Source: Wolfiporia cocos
Lineage: Eukaryota; Basidiomycota; Agaricomycetes; Polyporales; Phaeolaceae
DNA length: 64,000 bases
Assembly (NCBI GenBank): GCA_029448655.1
Contig: JACCLO010000004.1
Location: 186,001-250,000, forward strand
Direction: 5' to 3'
Shown here in pieces: positions 10,759-20,645 of the stretch; within the stretch, counting starts at the first letter, position 1; every line of letters starts with the position of its first letter. A model generated the notes under the pieces. The model was not told the DNA's origin. It searched no databases and saw only the letters and a list, made by a program, of their open reading frames with translations. A program made the position numbers and the translations under genes.

Positions 10759-10824
10759 ATGGATAATTCCACCAACAGCGACAACCCTTTTGACTATGGA
10801 GATGACGAAGATGGACTGGAGGAG
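10759..10824 (+). CDS. DUF6589 gene, first coding segment
   Basis: ATG at 10759 opens an acidic 22-codon stretch (MDNSTNSDNPFDYGDDEDGL-EE) that stops only because MITE M1 is inserted at 10825. Skipping M1 and one copy of the duplication ctggaggag/ctggaagag puts 10824 in frame with 11493 (EE then HINTSTK). That continuity, with the promoter repeat just upstream, is why this start is chosen. Confidence 0.7.
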
Positions 10825-11483
10825 TAGAGTTTCAGTCACTGAGATTAATTTAGCAACTGCGCTTCGTTAGCGCTGTGCAGTTGCCCAAGTGCTCAGCTAG
10901 TGCTGGAGAAATAAGATTAATCTGACCTAATCTCTAAAAACTACATGAAACGGAATCGAACTGTGAGCCGTAGCAACGCAATGAGTAGACATGAATTATA
11001 CCATTACACTAAAAGGATTCACTAGATATTAATTATACCAAGAGTTTTTTGCTCCCCCAAATTCCGGCCTAACAAAACTTTTTCATCGAATTTTATACTC
11101 CTAACCTCAATAGCTCTATGTTGGGTGTTGAATTATGACTATAGTATACTTTTACTGTAGCTAGTGCTTCAACTGACCAAATTTTTGAAGCCAATGAATT
11201 ACTTGACATAAATTTTTGAATGACCGAAAAATTTTCATTATTGGGTATATAGCATATGAAGAAGTGCAGTCATTGTATTGCTCCTTGGTGTAGTGGTAAG
11301 CCAATGGGATTTTGTATGCTGGCTCTGCTATCCAGAGGTTGAGAGTTTGAACCTTGATAATGCAGTTTATTTTATCAATTTGGCAGATTAATCTTATTTC
11401 TCTGGCGCTAGCTGAGCACTTGGGCAACTGCGCAGCGCTAACGAAGTGCAGTTGCTAATTTAATCTCAGTGACTGAAGTCCCT
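10825..11483. mobile_element. MITE M1: long-TIR element with two tRNA-like modules
   Basis: 659 bases with inverted ends of about 95 bases (left tttcagtcactgagattaat, right its complement), flanked by the 9-base pair ctggaggag/ctggaagag. Long TIRs with a 9-base duplication suggest a Mutator-type (MULE) non-autonomous element. Inside are two tRNA-like modules pointing outward: minus 10948-11016 with a B-box-like agttcgattcc, and plus 11280-11358 with an A-box-like tggtgtagtggtaag. It breaks the DUF6589 gene after codon 22. Confidence 0.75.
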
Positions 11484-11492
11484 CTGGAAGAG

Positions 11493-13657
11493 CACATTAA
11501 TACTAGTACAAAGACGCCGCATCAAGATCGTACGCGACGGCTATGCAATGCTCTCGATGCATCGGGTGACATAGCTCCAAGGGTCTTATGCATACTAGCA
11601 TACATAGACTCTGAAGGCTTAGACTTGCCATTATTCTTATGGGCAATTAGCTGGAATCCCGATATCCCGGAGCTCAAAGCTAATGGCAAGGCTCAATATG
11701 CATGGACAGGGCTCATGTTGAGCTCTGAGCTCCCTCAAATCCTAAGGCAATGGTACCATCCACCACAGACCCATCAAATGGGCATGCGCACTCAGGCTGT
11801 GCATGAAGTCATTGAGCAACTCGCTATGGACATTGTTAGATATACCATCCAACAAGAAATGGTTGTGCTCGTTGCTCTGCTATGCTCATCGTAGGAGGAC
11901 CTGTCTCATGAGACTCTGATGGACTTCTCGTGGAGCCAGCTGCAAGACGAGGTCCAAGCGGCCACACCAAGGATATGGTCGCTTCTTCGCAGCACAGCAT
12001 ACACCCCCATGCAGGATAAATGGAATACATACAAAAATCCTGATGCAGTATTGTATTATAATAAGACACAACTATTCCTGCACATGCTAATCAAAGAACA
12101 GTGCATTCTCACAATCATTTCCATGCTGTCGTATTCTCGCTCATACAATTCATGCAAACTTGCGAAGCAGCTTGGCATCTACTTTTGCAGCTGTGGTCTT
12201 GCCTCAAAGGCATTTGACACCCTCCATGACCTTGGTATCTGTATGAGCCAGTCCTGGGTATACAATGCAATCGACACACTTGCAGAATCAGCCCATATGG
12301 ATCCACTCAAAGACATCAAGCAATTTCCCTGGTTTGGAATGCATGACAATCTGAATATTGCACAACGAGTCTACGAGCAGAGGCAGAACAATCAAAATCA
12401 CTTCGATTCAGGCACAGCAGGTACTATCATTATCGTCAAAGACCCTGATGCTATATTTCCAAGTAATCCAGCTCTTCGTGAACAACGAGAAGCTGGCCAT
12501 CAGGACCCAATCAATATTCTTGATATTAATAATCTCGATGAAGCTGCCAGTGCCTGTATCTTCAAGCGTACGGTCTGGCAAGTGCTCTCTGTTCTCATGT
12601 GTGCTCCTGCTTTTGATTTCAAGACCTACAAGCACTGCGATGATCCAGTCTTCAATGCCCCTCATTCTGTGTGGCAGCTGCCAATAGGATGGGAGCATGC
12701 GACTACTCAATATATGCTCAACACCATGCACATTGAAGAGTCATCCTACGAAGGGAATGACCGACTTATGGCTGAGTGGCTTCGCCAACTGGGTCTCTCC
12801 TCACTCGAAAACAAGAAGCTACTGGCACTATCAAAGGTACTGATCTGGATCAGCGACCTGCTGACGACTGGGCGGCTGTGTGGCTTGCAGAAGTTCCGCT
12901 ACAAGGACATCAATTCTGATGAGTGGCTTGAGTATCTTCTCCCACATTCTGGCCGGTTTCACACACATATTGCACAAGAGCATTCACTACATTCTCAGTT
13001 CCTTGGTACTCCTGATGGTCGGGGGCTCTCATTTGCATTCAAGCTTCTCAATCGGAAGGGACTAGACACTGCCTCGATCAAAGGCACTTTTCATCATAGC
13101 CTACAGAAAGGTCTCCTGCACATTGCTGAAGCACGATTCTGTGATCTCTGGTGCATAGCTGGGAAGGTTGACTCTCTGGATAAGCTTCGTGCTTTCACAC
13201 CAACCACACTCTATGGTTTTGCCGAGACGACTGTCACAGCATATGCATCAAACCTTGCAATCTACAATCTTGAGCAGCTTCCATGGGAGAAACAGGATGA
13301 TGTGTTCTATCAATCAGTGGTATGGAATCGTGACATCCTAGACTACATTGACTTCAACGAAGCAATGCGAATGGGAGATGTTGGTGCTATGGAGGATCAG
13401 ATCCCATGGCTACTGTATCGGTTCGCAGGAGGTAGAAATCCAAATTATGCCATCGAAATGATGGAAATCCTGCAGGGATTACATCGTGAATGGCCTCCAG
13501 ATATTCAGTTCATGCTTACCTCTATAGCTTACATCTTTAACAATTGCTGATAACACCTTCTTAGGCAGTTCGTCATGAATTACTGCTGGCTCGCAAATAC
13601 CACTGGCCGGCCCAATGCATTCATTGCTCTTGACATGCTTCAAGAGCATAATATCCA
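11493..13657 (+). pseudogene. DUF6589-domain protein, main body, interrupted
   Basis: The large central part of a DUF6589 protein, a basidiomycete family of unknown function with many copies per genome. It reads HINTSTKTPHQ..., then LCILAYIDSEGLDLPLFLWA, GMHDNLNIAQRVYEQRQ, HFDSGTAGTIIIV, MHIEESSYEGNDRLMAEWL, LIWISDLLTTGRLCGLQKFR and, after an intron at 13508-13564 (gttcat...cttcttag), WLANTTGRPNAFIALDMLQ and EHNI. One in-frame TAG lies at 11892-11894; a 33-base intron ending there would remove it, otherwise it is a nonsense change. Conserved acidic residues (MHDN, ISDLL) could fit an RNase H-type transposase core, which is only a conjecture. The segment ends where MITE M2 is inserted; the reading resumes at 26930. 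Confidence 0.75.
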
Positions 13658-13739
13658 GAGGGACTTCAGTCACTGAGATTAATTTAACAACTGTGCTTCA
13701 TTTAAGGCTCCAACCATATAATATACATGTACAGAAAAT

Positions 13740-13806
13740 TGGTAAATATATGGTATATGGTATATACATGGTATATACATGGTATATACATGGTATACAT
13801 GGTTTT
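13740..13806. repeat. AT-rich tandem repeat (ggtatatacat units)
   Basis: Short imperfect tandem units of about 11 bases (ggtatatacat) in the left subterminal part of element H. A similar inverted tract lies at 26160-26256. Confidence 0.8.
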
Positions 13807-14218
13807 CAGACATGAGATTGTGAGGAGATCCTGGCATAGCTATTGTTTTGCTCATATGGTTATGTATATTGTCTCTGCCTTCAGTGACACACTACAGGTA
13901 TCAGCACTTGGCTGATGTGAGGAAAAAACGGGTTCAAATGTTCATGGCAACACCAATAGCAGGGAATGGCTCAGAAATTGTGTGTCACAGATTTGGGACA
14001 TGCCACTATTTTTCCCGTATTTTTACCTATTTATCTGGTATTTCTACGACCTTGTAGACATTTACGCTGCTAAGCGCCCGTCTACACGTACACGCAACCA
14101 AACAACACGTACACAACGCGGTATACGTCCACTTGTCATAACAACACGTACATAACACGTTTGTACGCGTCAATGACTCAGCGGACTAACCTCCGGTGTC
14201 ACGCGCCTTACTCATATC

Positions 14219-14780
14219 TGACACAGACTCACTGTCTGTGCGACCCCTGGGCTCAGGGGGATCCATACAGGCCTACAATCGAGGCCATAAGGCACCAACC
14301 AGAGGTGAGCGCAGAGGCTACATGGATGGGGCATCCCCGCATTCCTAGTGTACGCCGACATAGCTGATAACCTCACAGACAAGGTAGGAGAGATACGGGC
14401 CCCGGGCCAGGAGATCACACAGCGTTAAGCGAGAAAGGGTTATACACCATTGTCGAGAATCTGAGAGATGGGGTGTAAGCCCACATCTCGTCGTATTATA
14501 TACATGCTTGTGTATACTACCGAGACCGCCCTAAAGACGTGGTCTGTGCACCGCTATCTAATGGGTCATGTGCTAGGTAACGAGACATGTAACAATGTGA
14601 CCATATGTGACGGTACCTGAGGCGCGCGCTACCCTACAGCGCTAACCAGGCGACCAGGTGACCTGCAATAACTGGGAGACGCTGGAGGTGGCTACAGCGC
14701 AGAGACGCGGCGTACGCCTAGCGCCGCGCGTGCGTCCTATAGCGAGGGAGTCCAAACCTGCATAGAGAAAGTCTGTGACA
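14219..14780 (-). repeat. 3' LTR of the small nested element
   Basis: 562 bases from tgacacagac to gtctgtgaca (plus strand), apparently identical to 15540-16101. Confidence 0.92.
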
Positions 14781-15526
14781 TTACCCCCCCTCTCGAAAAA
14801 CGTCGTCCCTGACGTTCTACCTATCTTCCTACGACCCTCGCATCCTTGGTTGCTTGTTTGACACACGGCCCATCCTTTGCAACGTAAGGTGGGGAGCGTC
14901 CGTGTGCACGGTCCGTCCGCCGGTGGAGGAGTGAAGAAAACGTCCCCCCATCCCGCAACGTGAGTGAACGAGGCCCTCCAGAGGTGAGCGGGCCCATCGG
15001 AGGTTGTGGTAATGCTTGTTCATTCCGCCTCCTAGGACTGACGCCGACATAGATGGACGTGGCGCACCGACCTCGGGGTATGTGGTTGGTTTTGTCGGAG
15101 AAGTAGTCGGTCGTCGAGGATTGCTTTCTGACCTTTGTGATCGTCGGTGTGGGGTTGGAGACCCTTGCGGGTTCCTTCGCATACCCACTGATCATCAGTT
15201 CTTGGTGATACCCTGCCGCCCAGGGGTAAGTGGCCGGACTGCCCTAGACCTCCACACGCGCGCGCATTCCCTTTGCAGGGGTGACGGCGGCGGGTCCTCA
15301 AACGGGGCTTACGTCGGTTGACCCCTTCTACCTTGCGTTCGAAAGGGGGCGGACTTGCTTGCTCACTCCGCACGGGTACTTCGCCTGGTGTAACGCTTCG
15401 TGGGGGCTCGTAAAACTACGGACCTCTGGCGCTTCTACCAGAGGCTGCCCCGCCGCGTTGCCATGGCACCCTGTACGTGGAGAACCCTCGGCCCCAGCGC
15501 AGGTGGCGCCGGAGGGGAGGTAAGAT

Positions 15527-15823
15527 ATCTCTCAGATTATGACACAGACTCACTGTCTGTGCGACCCCTGGGCTCAGGGGGATCCATACAGGCCTACAAT
15601 CGAGGCCATAAGGCACCAACCAGAGGTGAGCGCAGAGGCTACATGGATGGGGCATCCCCGCATTCCTAGTGTACGCCGACATAGCTGATAACCTCACAGA
15701 CAAGGTAGGAGAGATACGGGCCCCGGGCCAGGAGATCACACAGCGTTAAGCGAGAAAGGGTTATACACCATTGTCGAGAATCTGAGAGATGGGGTGTAAG
15801 CCCACATCTCGTCGTATTATATA
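15527..15823 (-). promoter_or_regulatory. Self-priming pair and TATA of the small nested element
   Basis: The 12 bases atctctcagatt at 15527-15538, one base from the LTR edge, are the exact complement of aatctgagagat at 15779-15790 in the LTR, about 25-35 bases downstream (minus strand) of the TATA at 15816-15823. Same layout as Gypsy-B, C and D. Confidence 0.8.
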
Positions 15824-16101
15824 CATGCTTGTGTATACTACCGAGACCGCCCTAAAGACGTGGTCTGTGCACCGCTATCTAATGGGTCATGTGCTAGGTA
15901 ACGAGACATGTAACAATGTGACCATATGTGACGGTACCTGAGGCGCGCGCTACCCTACAGCGCTAACCAGGCGACCAGGTGACCTGCAATAACTGGGAGA
16001 CGCTGGAGGTGGCTACAGCGCAGAGACGCGGCGTACGCCTAGCGCCGCGCGTGCGTCCTATAGCGAGGGAGTCCAAACCTGCATAGAGAAAGTCTGTGAC
16101 A
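15540..16101 (-). repeat. 5' LTR of the small nested element
   Basis: 562 bases, apparently identical to 14219-14780. It holds a minus-strand TATA (complement of 15816-15823) and the probable transcript start (complement of aatctgagagat, 15779-15790). Confidence 0.92.
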
Positions 16102-16408
16102 ATATCCCGATACCGGGCTATGTCAACACCATTGGATAAGCGGCCCGCTCGTTATCACATGCCAATGCCCTTATGATTACTCATATCCCGATACCGGAAT
16201 ATAAGGATCACATGCATGGCTTACTAACGTAGCTACAGCCACTTCCACAACATGGACCTACGGTCCAAACAAACGATCTTACTGGTGCGGCCATTACCGG
16301 CGCATATGGTCTATTGTAGTTTACGACTTAACCATATTAGTTACGTCTGCGCACAGACCACCTTCATGTTTGGCTCCCTTACCGGTAACCAAACAAAGCA
16401 TGTATATA

Positions 16409-16582
16409 AGTAGGGCTATCACTGCGGATAAGCCTTAGATTTGTTCTCTGCATTCGCACAGTTACATACCATCTCTGCTTGCGCCCACTAGCCTCCTCAC
16501 CAACCTTCTGCAACATCTTCAAGTCGCCTATAAGGTTATAGTGTGAGTCCCACAGTCTAGTCTGTGTCATAAGAACAAATCT
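16409..16582 (+). promoter_or_regulatory. TATA, transcript start and self-primer site of Gypsy-B
   Basis: TATATAAG near 16413, then agatttgttct at 16437-16447 in the LTR. Its exact complement agaacaaatct is at 16572-16582, two bases after the LTR end (16569). In Tf1-type elements the first 11 bases of the transcript fold onto the primer binding site; these positions fit that model. Confidence 0.85.
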
Positions 16583-17615
16583 CCCCCTACCCCCGCCCTT
16601 GCGCTTGCGCTTGGGCCTGGGTCTCTATCCTACAGGGGTATTTTGCTCGTTGCTGCGCACATCCCTTTCTGCCTGACAAGGCGATTGGGGTGATAGTTGA
16701 GATCTGGGGGATACATTGTCATCCTCGGCAGAGGATTGGCAACCAGGGAAGCCACACCGCCTTTTTAGGCAGGAGGCCTACCTAACCCGGACTCCAGGGT
16801 CAAGGAGACATGGTCCTCGCTGACAAGCTTGGACTATGCGCGGTTAAGACCCGCCTGTGGAGAAAAGGGGACGGTCTGCCTGTGTGCGCCCAACCCCCTG
16901 TCATGGCAAGCGTTGTTCAGCGCCCCATCACTATCCACAGGGTCATCATTATGATGGCATGGGAATTTTTCAAAGCCGCCTCCCAGGCGTAAGGGACCTG
17001 CTTTGAACCCATTATGGGAAAAGCAGTGAGGGGGGTGACGTAAAAAATCACCCTGCCATAGGTCACTCGCGGTAGCCAATAGCATAAGTCCTCCGGGCAG
17101 CTCGGCGTGCGAGCATGGGTCAAACGGATTTGGGGCCCCATTGGAAGAGAAGCGCGTGGCCCACTCCCTCGGGATGTGGAACGCTGCTGTCTCGCGATCT
17201 TAGATCGACAGTGGTTTTTTAGCCCTGATGTGACACCCATGTGGCTACAGACGGCAACCTCATTGTTGAAGCATGGACAGGCTAAGGGATGTAAAATCCC
17301 AGCCACTTTCCGGCATCGTCCCTCCGGGGCGGTGTCGTGTACCCGAATCCCAATCATCTGACCCAGGAACCGGCCTGGCAGTCAGCAACTCTACCCCTGG
17401 AGTCGGCGCCTCTGACCGTTAGGGTCATGCGAATATCCGCGCCGCCTCGGCACAGGGTTTGCGCGCAACATAAGAGTAATTATGCCCCGTAGTACACCTT
17501 CTTTGCTCCTGAAAAGGAGTCCACTACCCTACCTTACATAATCCCTTCTATTCCTGTTCTTGGACGTATCACTGGGAAACTTTGTTTCTCATGAAGGCTG
17601 CACTTTCTAGTAATC
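16583..17615 (+). other. Long leader of Gypsy-B
   Basis: About 1 kb between the primer site and ORF1, nearly identical to 50287-51316 in Gypsy-D. Short open frames exist but none looks protein-like. It is C-rich at the start and probably holds packaging or translation signals. Confidence 0.6.
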
Positions 17616-18514
17616 ATGCCCCGCGTTACCCGTCGCACACGTGGCTCCTCCACTGCCCCTTACGTCAAACCGGCGAAGCGGTCCCTTCTCAGCCGCATCG
17701 ACACCACCAACATTCCTCGGGCAGAGGACGTCACCTACACGCTTCCTGTAAAGGAAGACTACACCGGGAAGCTCCATCTTTGGGAGATTCCCGTCCACAT
17801 GCCAAAGCACATCGCTGAGGCTGGGAAACCCGCTCCTCGACCTCCCAAACCAGTTCCGCTCGCTAAGCGTATCTGGACAGAGGAAGAGAAGTTAGCCGCT
17901 TCCATTACCGCCATGGAGAACCTCATCGAACTCCGTGAACTCAACAAGCTCAAGCTCGCCCGCGATAAGCTGAATAAGCGAATCGCCGCCAAACAAGCCG
18001 CCAAGGAAGCCAAGCAAGCAGCTTCTTCACTGGCCCTCCGTCTCTCCAGCCCGGCGGCCGGACCTCCCGTTCCGACCAACCACAAGATTCTCGACCCTTC
18101 CCTCGTCTTCGGGAAGAAGAAGCCTCTCCAAGCATGCGATCAAGTTATTCCCATGCTAGAAGGCACTCTCACTCGCTCACTCCTCTCGCCAACCACCCCC
18201 CTAATTACCCAGGCTTCCATATGGAAAACGACATGCGTTTCCATACTATGGTAGTAGAATTGGAGGACTTGGTGGATAACGTAAAGGATAGAACGAGACG
18301 GGGGAGGATCACCAATAGAGACTGGAGAATTATGAAAAAGTATTGTAAACAACTCGGCAACATTTCCTTTTTGGATTGGCGTACGGACTTGGCTCGTATC
18401 GTAGCAGAATGCGTAGCGCTACAAATTACTTTTGCCTTCGGTGTAACACCACCTGACAAGGTGGCAGGGCCCTCAACTACTTCGGTAGAAGAGGATATAC
18501 TCGCGATTGTATAG
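17616..18514 (+). pseudogene. ORF1 of Gypsy-B, frameshifted
   Basis: Same accessory frame as 51317-52216 in Gypsy-D. ATG at 17616 starts MPRVTRRTRGSS. Near 18174 the run actcgctcactc lacks one C present in Gypsy-D (actcgcctcactc), shifting the frame so the first part stops at 18252-18254. The rest (LTPLANHPPNYPGFHMEND onward) continues in another frame to 18512-18514. Residue differences elsewhere are few and conservative (TTNIP/TADIP, GPPVPTN/GPSVPAN). Confidence 0.85.
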
Positions 18515-18659
18515 TAGAAATACTATCATCTTTTAACTCTGAAATAGAGTGCGAGTATGATCTATAACGAAAGTTGCAGTTTTCAAACCAAATCCCTTCT
18601 TAAAGAATCTAAGACAATGAGTAACCGGAAACTAACATTCGTCATAAACAGATTCACAA

Positions 18660-20645
18660 ATGTCTTCCACCTCCTCCGTTAGCACCCCCCTCGCCCCTCG
18701 TCGCATGCGCCTCCGTTCGGAAGGCCCGGTGACTCCGGTAGCAGGGCCCTCTGGGACTCAACCCCTGGTGACCCTGGATCACCTAAGCGAGGAAGAGGAA
18801 GAGGAAGAAGTCGAAGTCGAGGATGTTCCCCCACAAAGGGACTCCCCGTCCAACCCCATGGGAACGCGTCCGGGCACGCCTATCCCCGGATATCCCCCGG
18901 CTCGCTACACCCGTCCGATTGGGCCCGTCACAAACCTAGAAATAGAGTTTTCGGGTCCAGCACGCCAAACCAACGCCGAGGTTGAAACAGGCCTCAAGGC
19001 GTACCTCCCAGAAGAGGACCACCACAAGGTGGATGGATCCCTTCATGGGGCAATCCTCGATGCCGCCGTACAACGAAGTGCGGCAATCAGCCACGACAAG
19101 GTTAGCACCCTCGGACGGATGGTGTACGCCCGCCTGGAGCGAATCAATGGCAGAATCGACTCCCTGGCTGGGCAATCCAGGGTAATCGAACAGATGGCCC
19201 AAGACGAGCTACACGAAGCGGTCAATTCAGTCCGCAACGAGGTTGTGTCCACTTTGGTGGACCTTGGAAAGGAACTCCGGCAGGAATACACCGCCAAGTT
19301 CTCCGAAATGGAGAAAGAGCTCCGGAAGGATTACCGGTCTCGGCTCGATGACCTCGAGGATGCATTTGCCGAGCGCATAGAGAAGGTTGAGGAGGAACTT
19401 CGGAGGAGTCGCAAGGACCTCTCCATTCCCAACCCTCCCGGTAACCGCACGCCCCCGGAAGAACCCGCACCGGCCCCCAGCACTGCTCAAGCCCGAGCAG
19501 CCGAGGCCACTGCCGCCGCACAAGCTGCAGCCGCTGCTGCAGCAGCCGTCGCCCCGCAGATTCCAGGTCTGCCTCAAAACCTGAAAATTCCCCCTCCCCC
19601 CGAATTCTCTGGGTCATCTGGAAAGGTGACTGCGCAGGAATGGGTGGAGAAGATGGGCCTGTACTTCGGTACGCTCAGGGTCTACGATGACCATGACCGT
19701 ATCACCACGGCCCTCTTCCGCATCACAGGGGACGCATACAAATTTTTCTCGCCTCTCATCAAGAAGGCAGGAAACGGTGAACCTCTCGGCACCTGGGAGG
19801 ACTTCACCAAATCCGTAATGGTGCAATATGGGAAGATGACGGATAAGGAGATCGCGAAGAAGGAAATTCGCGGCTACTACGGCACGAAGGGCAAGGAACT
19901 GGCAGAATCGAACTACTTCAATTACTGCGAACGGTTCCGCACCCTCGGCCATCTCTCTGAAACTGCCAATGAGACCCTGGTGTGGGAATTCACCGAGACT
20001 CTCCCAGAAAAGGTTAAGGACACCTTAAACGTCCTCGGCAAGACCCCATTCTTCAAGGCCCCGACCGACATCGAACCTCTCATCGACTTCGCCCTGGAAA
20101 TGTACCAAACGTCCTATCCAGACAAGATCAAGGGTTCGATCTTTGAGAAGGCTGGCAAGAAGGACTCGGCCCCTGCCGAAAAGAAGGAGATGTCCTCCGC
20201 TTCTGCAAAGAAGTCGGAGAAAAAGAAGGACAAGGGAAAGGCGCCCGCCAAAGCCCCCGCCGACACCGCCAACGCCGTCTGCACCTACTGCAAGCAGACG
20301 GGACACTATTTCAACAAGTGTCCTAAGCTTGCCGCGGACAAGGCTGCGGGAACGTTCGTGCCTGCCGCTCAGCGGGCCGAACAACAAAGGGCGAAGGATG
20401 CAGCTGCCGCGTCTGGAAAGACCACGGCTGCTCCTTCGGGTAGTGGAAAGGGACAGGCTTCTGGCAAGAAGCCGTACTCGGCGCCCCCCACGGATGGCAA
20501 GACGTATCGTGCCCAAACGATCTGGGAAGAAGTGACGGCTGACTCAAGCTCAGCAGGACCCTCGGCCCCCGCCACCACCGTCGCCAATGTCGGGACCATC
20601 TCGGTCCCCCTCGCTCCAACCACACGTCTCGAAGACGTTCTGTGA
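18660..20645 (+). CDS. gag: Gag of Gypsy-B
   Basis: 661 residues, the structural protein of the particle. N-terminal 150 residues are acidic and proline-rich; a long coiled coil follows (LERINGRIDSLAGQSR through EKVEEELRRSRK); then an Ala-rich linker; then a capsid domain (QEWVEKMGLYFGTLRVYDD ... FALEMYQT); then a Lys/Ala-rich stretch and one CCHC knuckle, CTYCKQTGHYFNKC. The start at 18660 matches the conserved MSSTSSVSTPLAPR start of Gypsy-D; an upstream ATG at 18617 is in another frame here. The pol frame lies +1 and overlaps the last part of gag, so +1 frameshifting or reinitiation is expected. The capsid region is nearly identical to Gypsy-D, while the N-terminal third is much more diverged. 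Confidence 0.92.
   Translation: MSSTSSVSTPLAPRRMRLRSEGPVTPVAGPSGTQPLVTLDHLSEEEEEEEVEVEDVPPQRDSPSNPMGTRPGTPIPGYPPARYTRPIGPVTNLEIEFSGPARQTNAEVETGLKAYLPEEDHHKVDGSLHGAILDAAVQRSAAISHDKVSTLGRMVYARLERINGRIDSLAGQSRVIEQMAQDELHEAVNSVRNEVVSTLVDLGKELRQEYTAKFSEMEKELRKDYRSRLDDLEDAFAERIEKVEEELRRSRKDLSIPNPPGNRTPPEEPAPAPSTAQARAAEATAAAQAAAAAAAAVAPQIPGLPQNLKIPPPPEFSGSSGKVTAQEWVEKMGLYFGTLRVYDDHDRITTALFRITGDAYKFFSPLIKKAGNGEPLGTWEDFTKSVMVQYGKMTDKEIAKKEIRGYYGTKGKELAESNYFNYCERFRTLGHLSETANETLVWEFTETLPEKVKDTLNVLGKTPFFKAPTDIEPLIDFALEMYQTSYPDKIKGSIFEKAGKKDSAPAEKKEMSSASAKKSEKKKDKGKAPAKAPADTANAVCTYCKQTGHYFNKCPKLAADKAAGTFVPAAQRAEQQRAKDAAAASGKTTAAPSGSGKGQASGKKPYSAPPTDGKTYRAQTIWEEVTADSSSAGPSAPATTVANVGTISVPLAPTTRLEDVL

Larger units (their letters stand above)
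14219..16101 (-). mobile_element. Small non-autonomous LTR element nested in the 5' LTR of Gypsy-B
   Basis: 1883 bases flanked by atatc (14214-14218, 16102-16106). The LTRs are 562 bases each (14219-14780, 15540-16101) and look identical base for base. Orientation is minus: read that way, the LTR starts TGTCACAGAC after a purine tract (cgagaggggggtaa, complement of 14781 onward). The 759-base interior has no recognisable gag or pol, so it depends on another element's proteins. Identical LTRs make it one of the youngest insertions here. Confidence 0.93.

Noticed and set aside
11385..13700. The DUF6589 body flanked by inverted copies of gacttcagtcactgagattaat, as if those were its own TIRs
   Set aside because: Each copy is the end of a separate MITE (M1 and M2) with its own second end and flanking duplication, and the DUF6589 frame continues on the far side of both.
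15281..15523. Reverse-transcriptase remnant in the small LTR element (reading TPHGYFAWCNASWGLVK)
   Set aside because: Only a faint resemblance to an RT motif, on the strand opposite to the element's orientation, with no neighbouring RT motifs.
14219..16101. Small LTR element read in the plus orientation
   Set aside because: In plus orientation there is no purine tract before the second LTR that matches the family and no primer site; in minus orientation tract, TATA and self-primer all fall into place.
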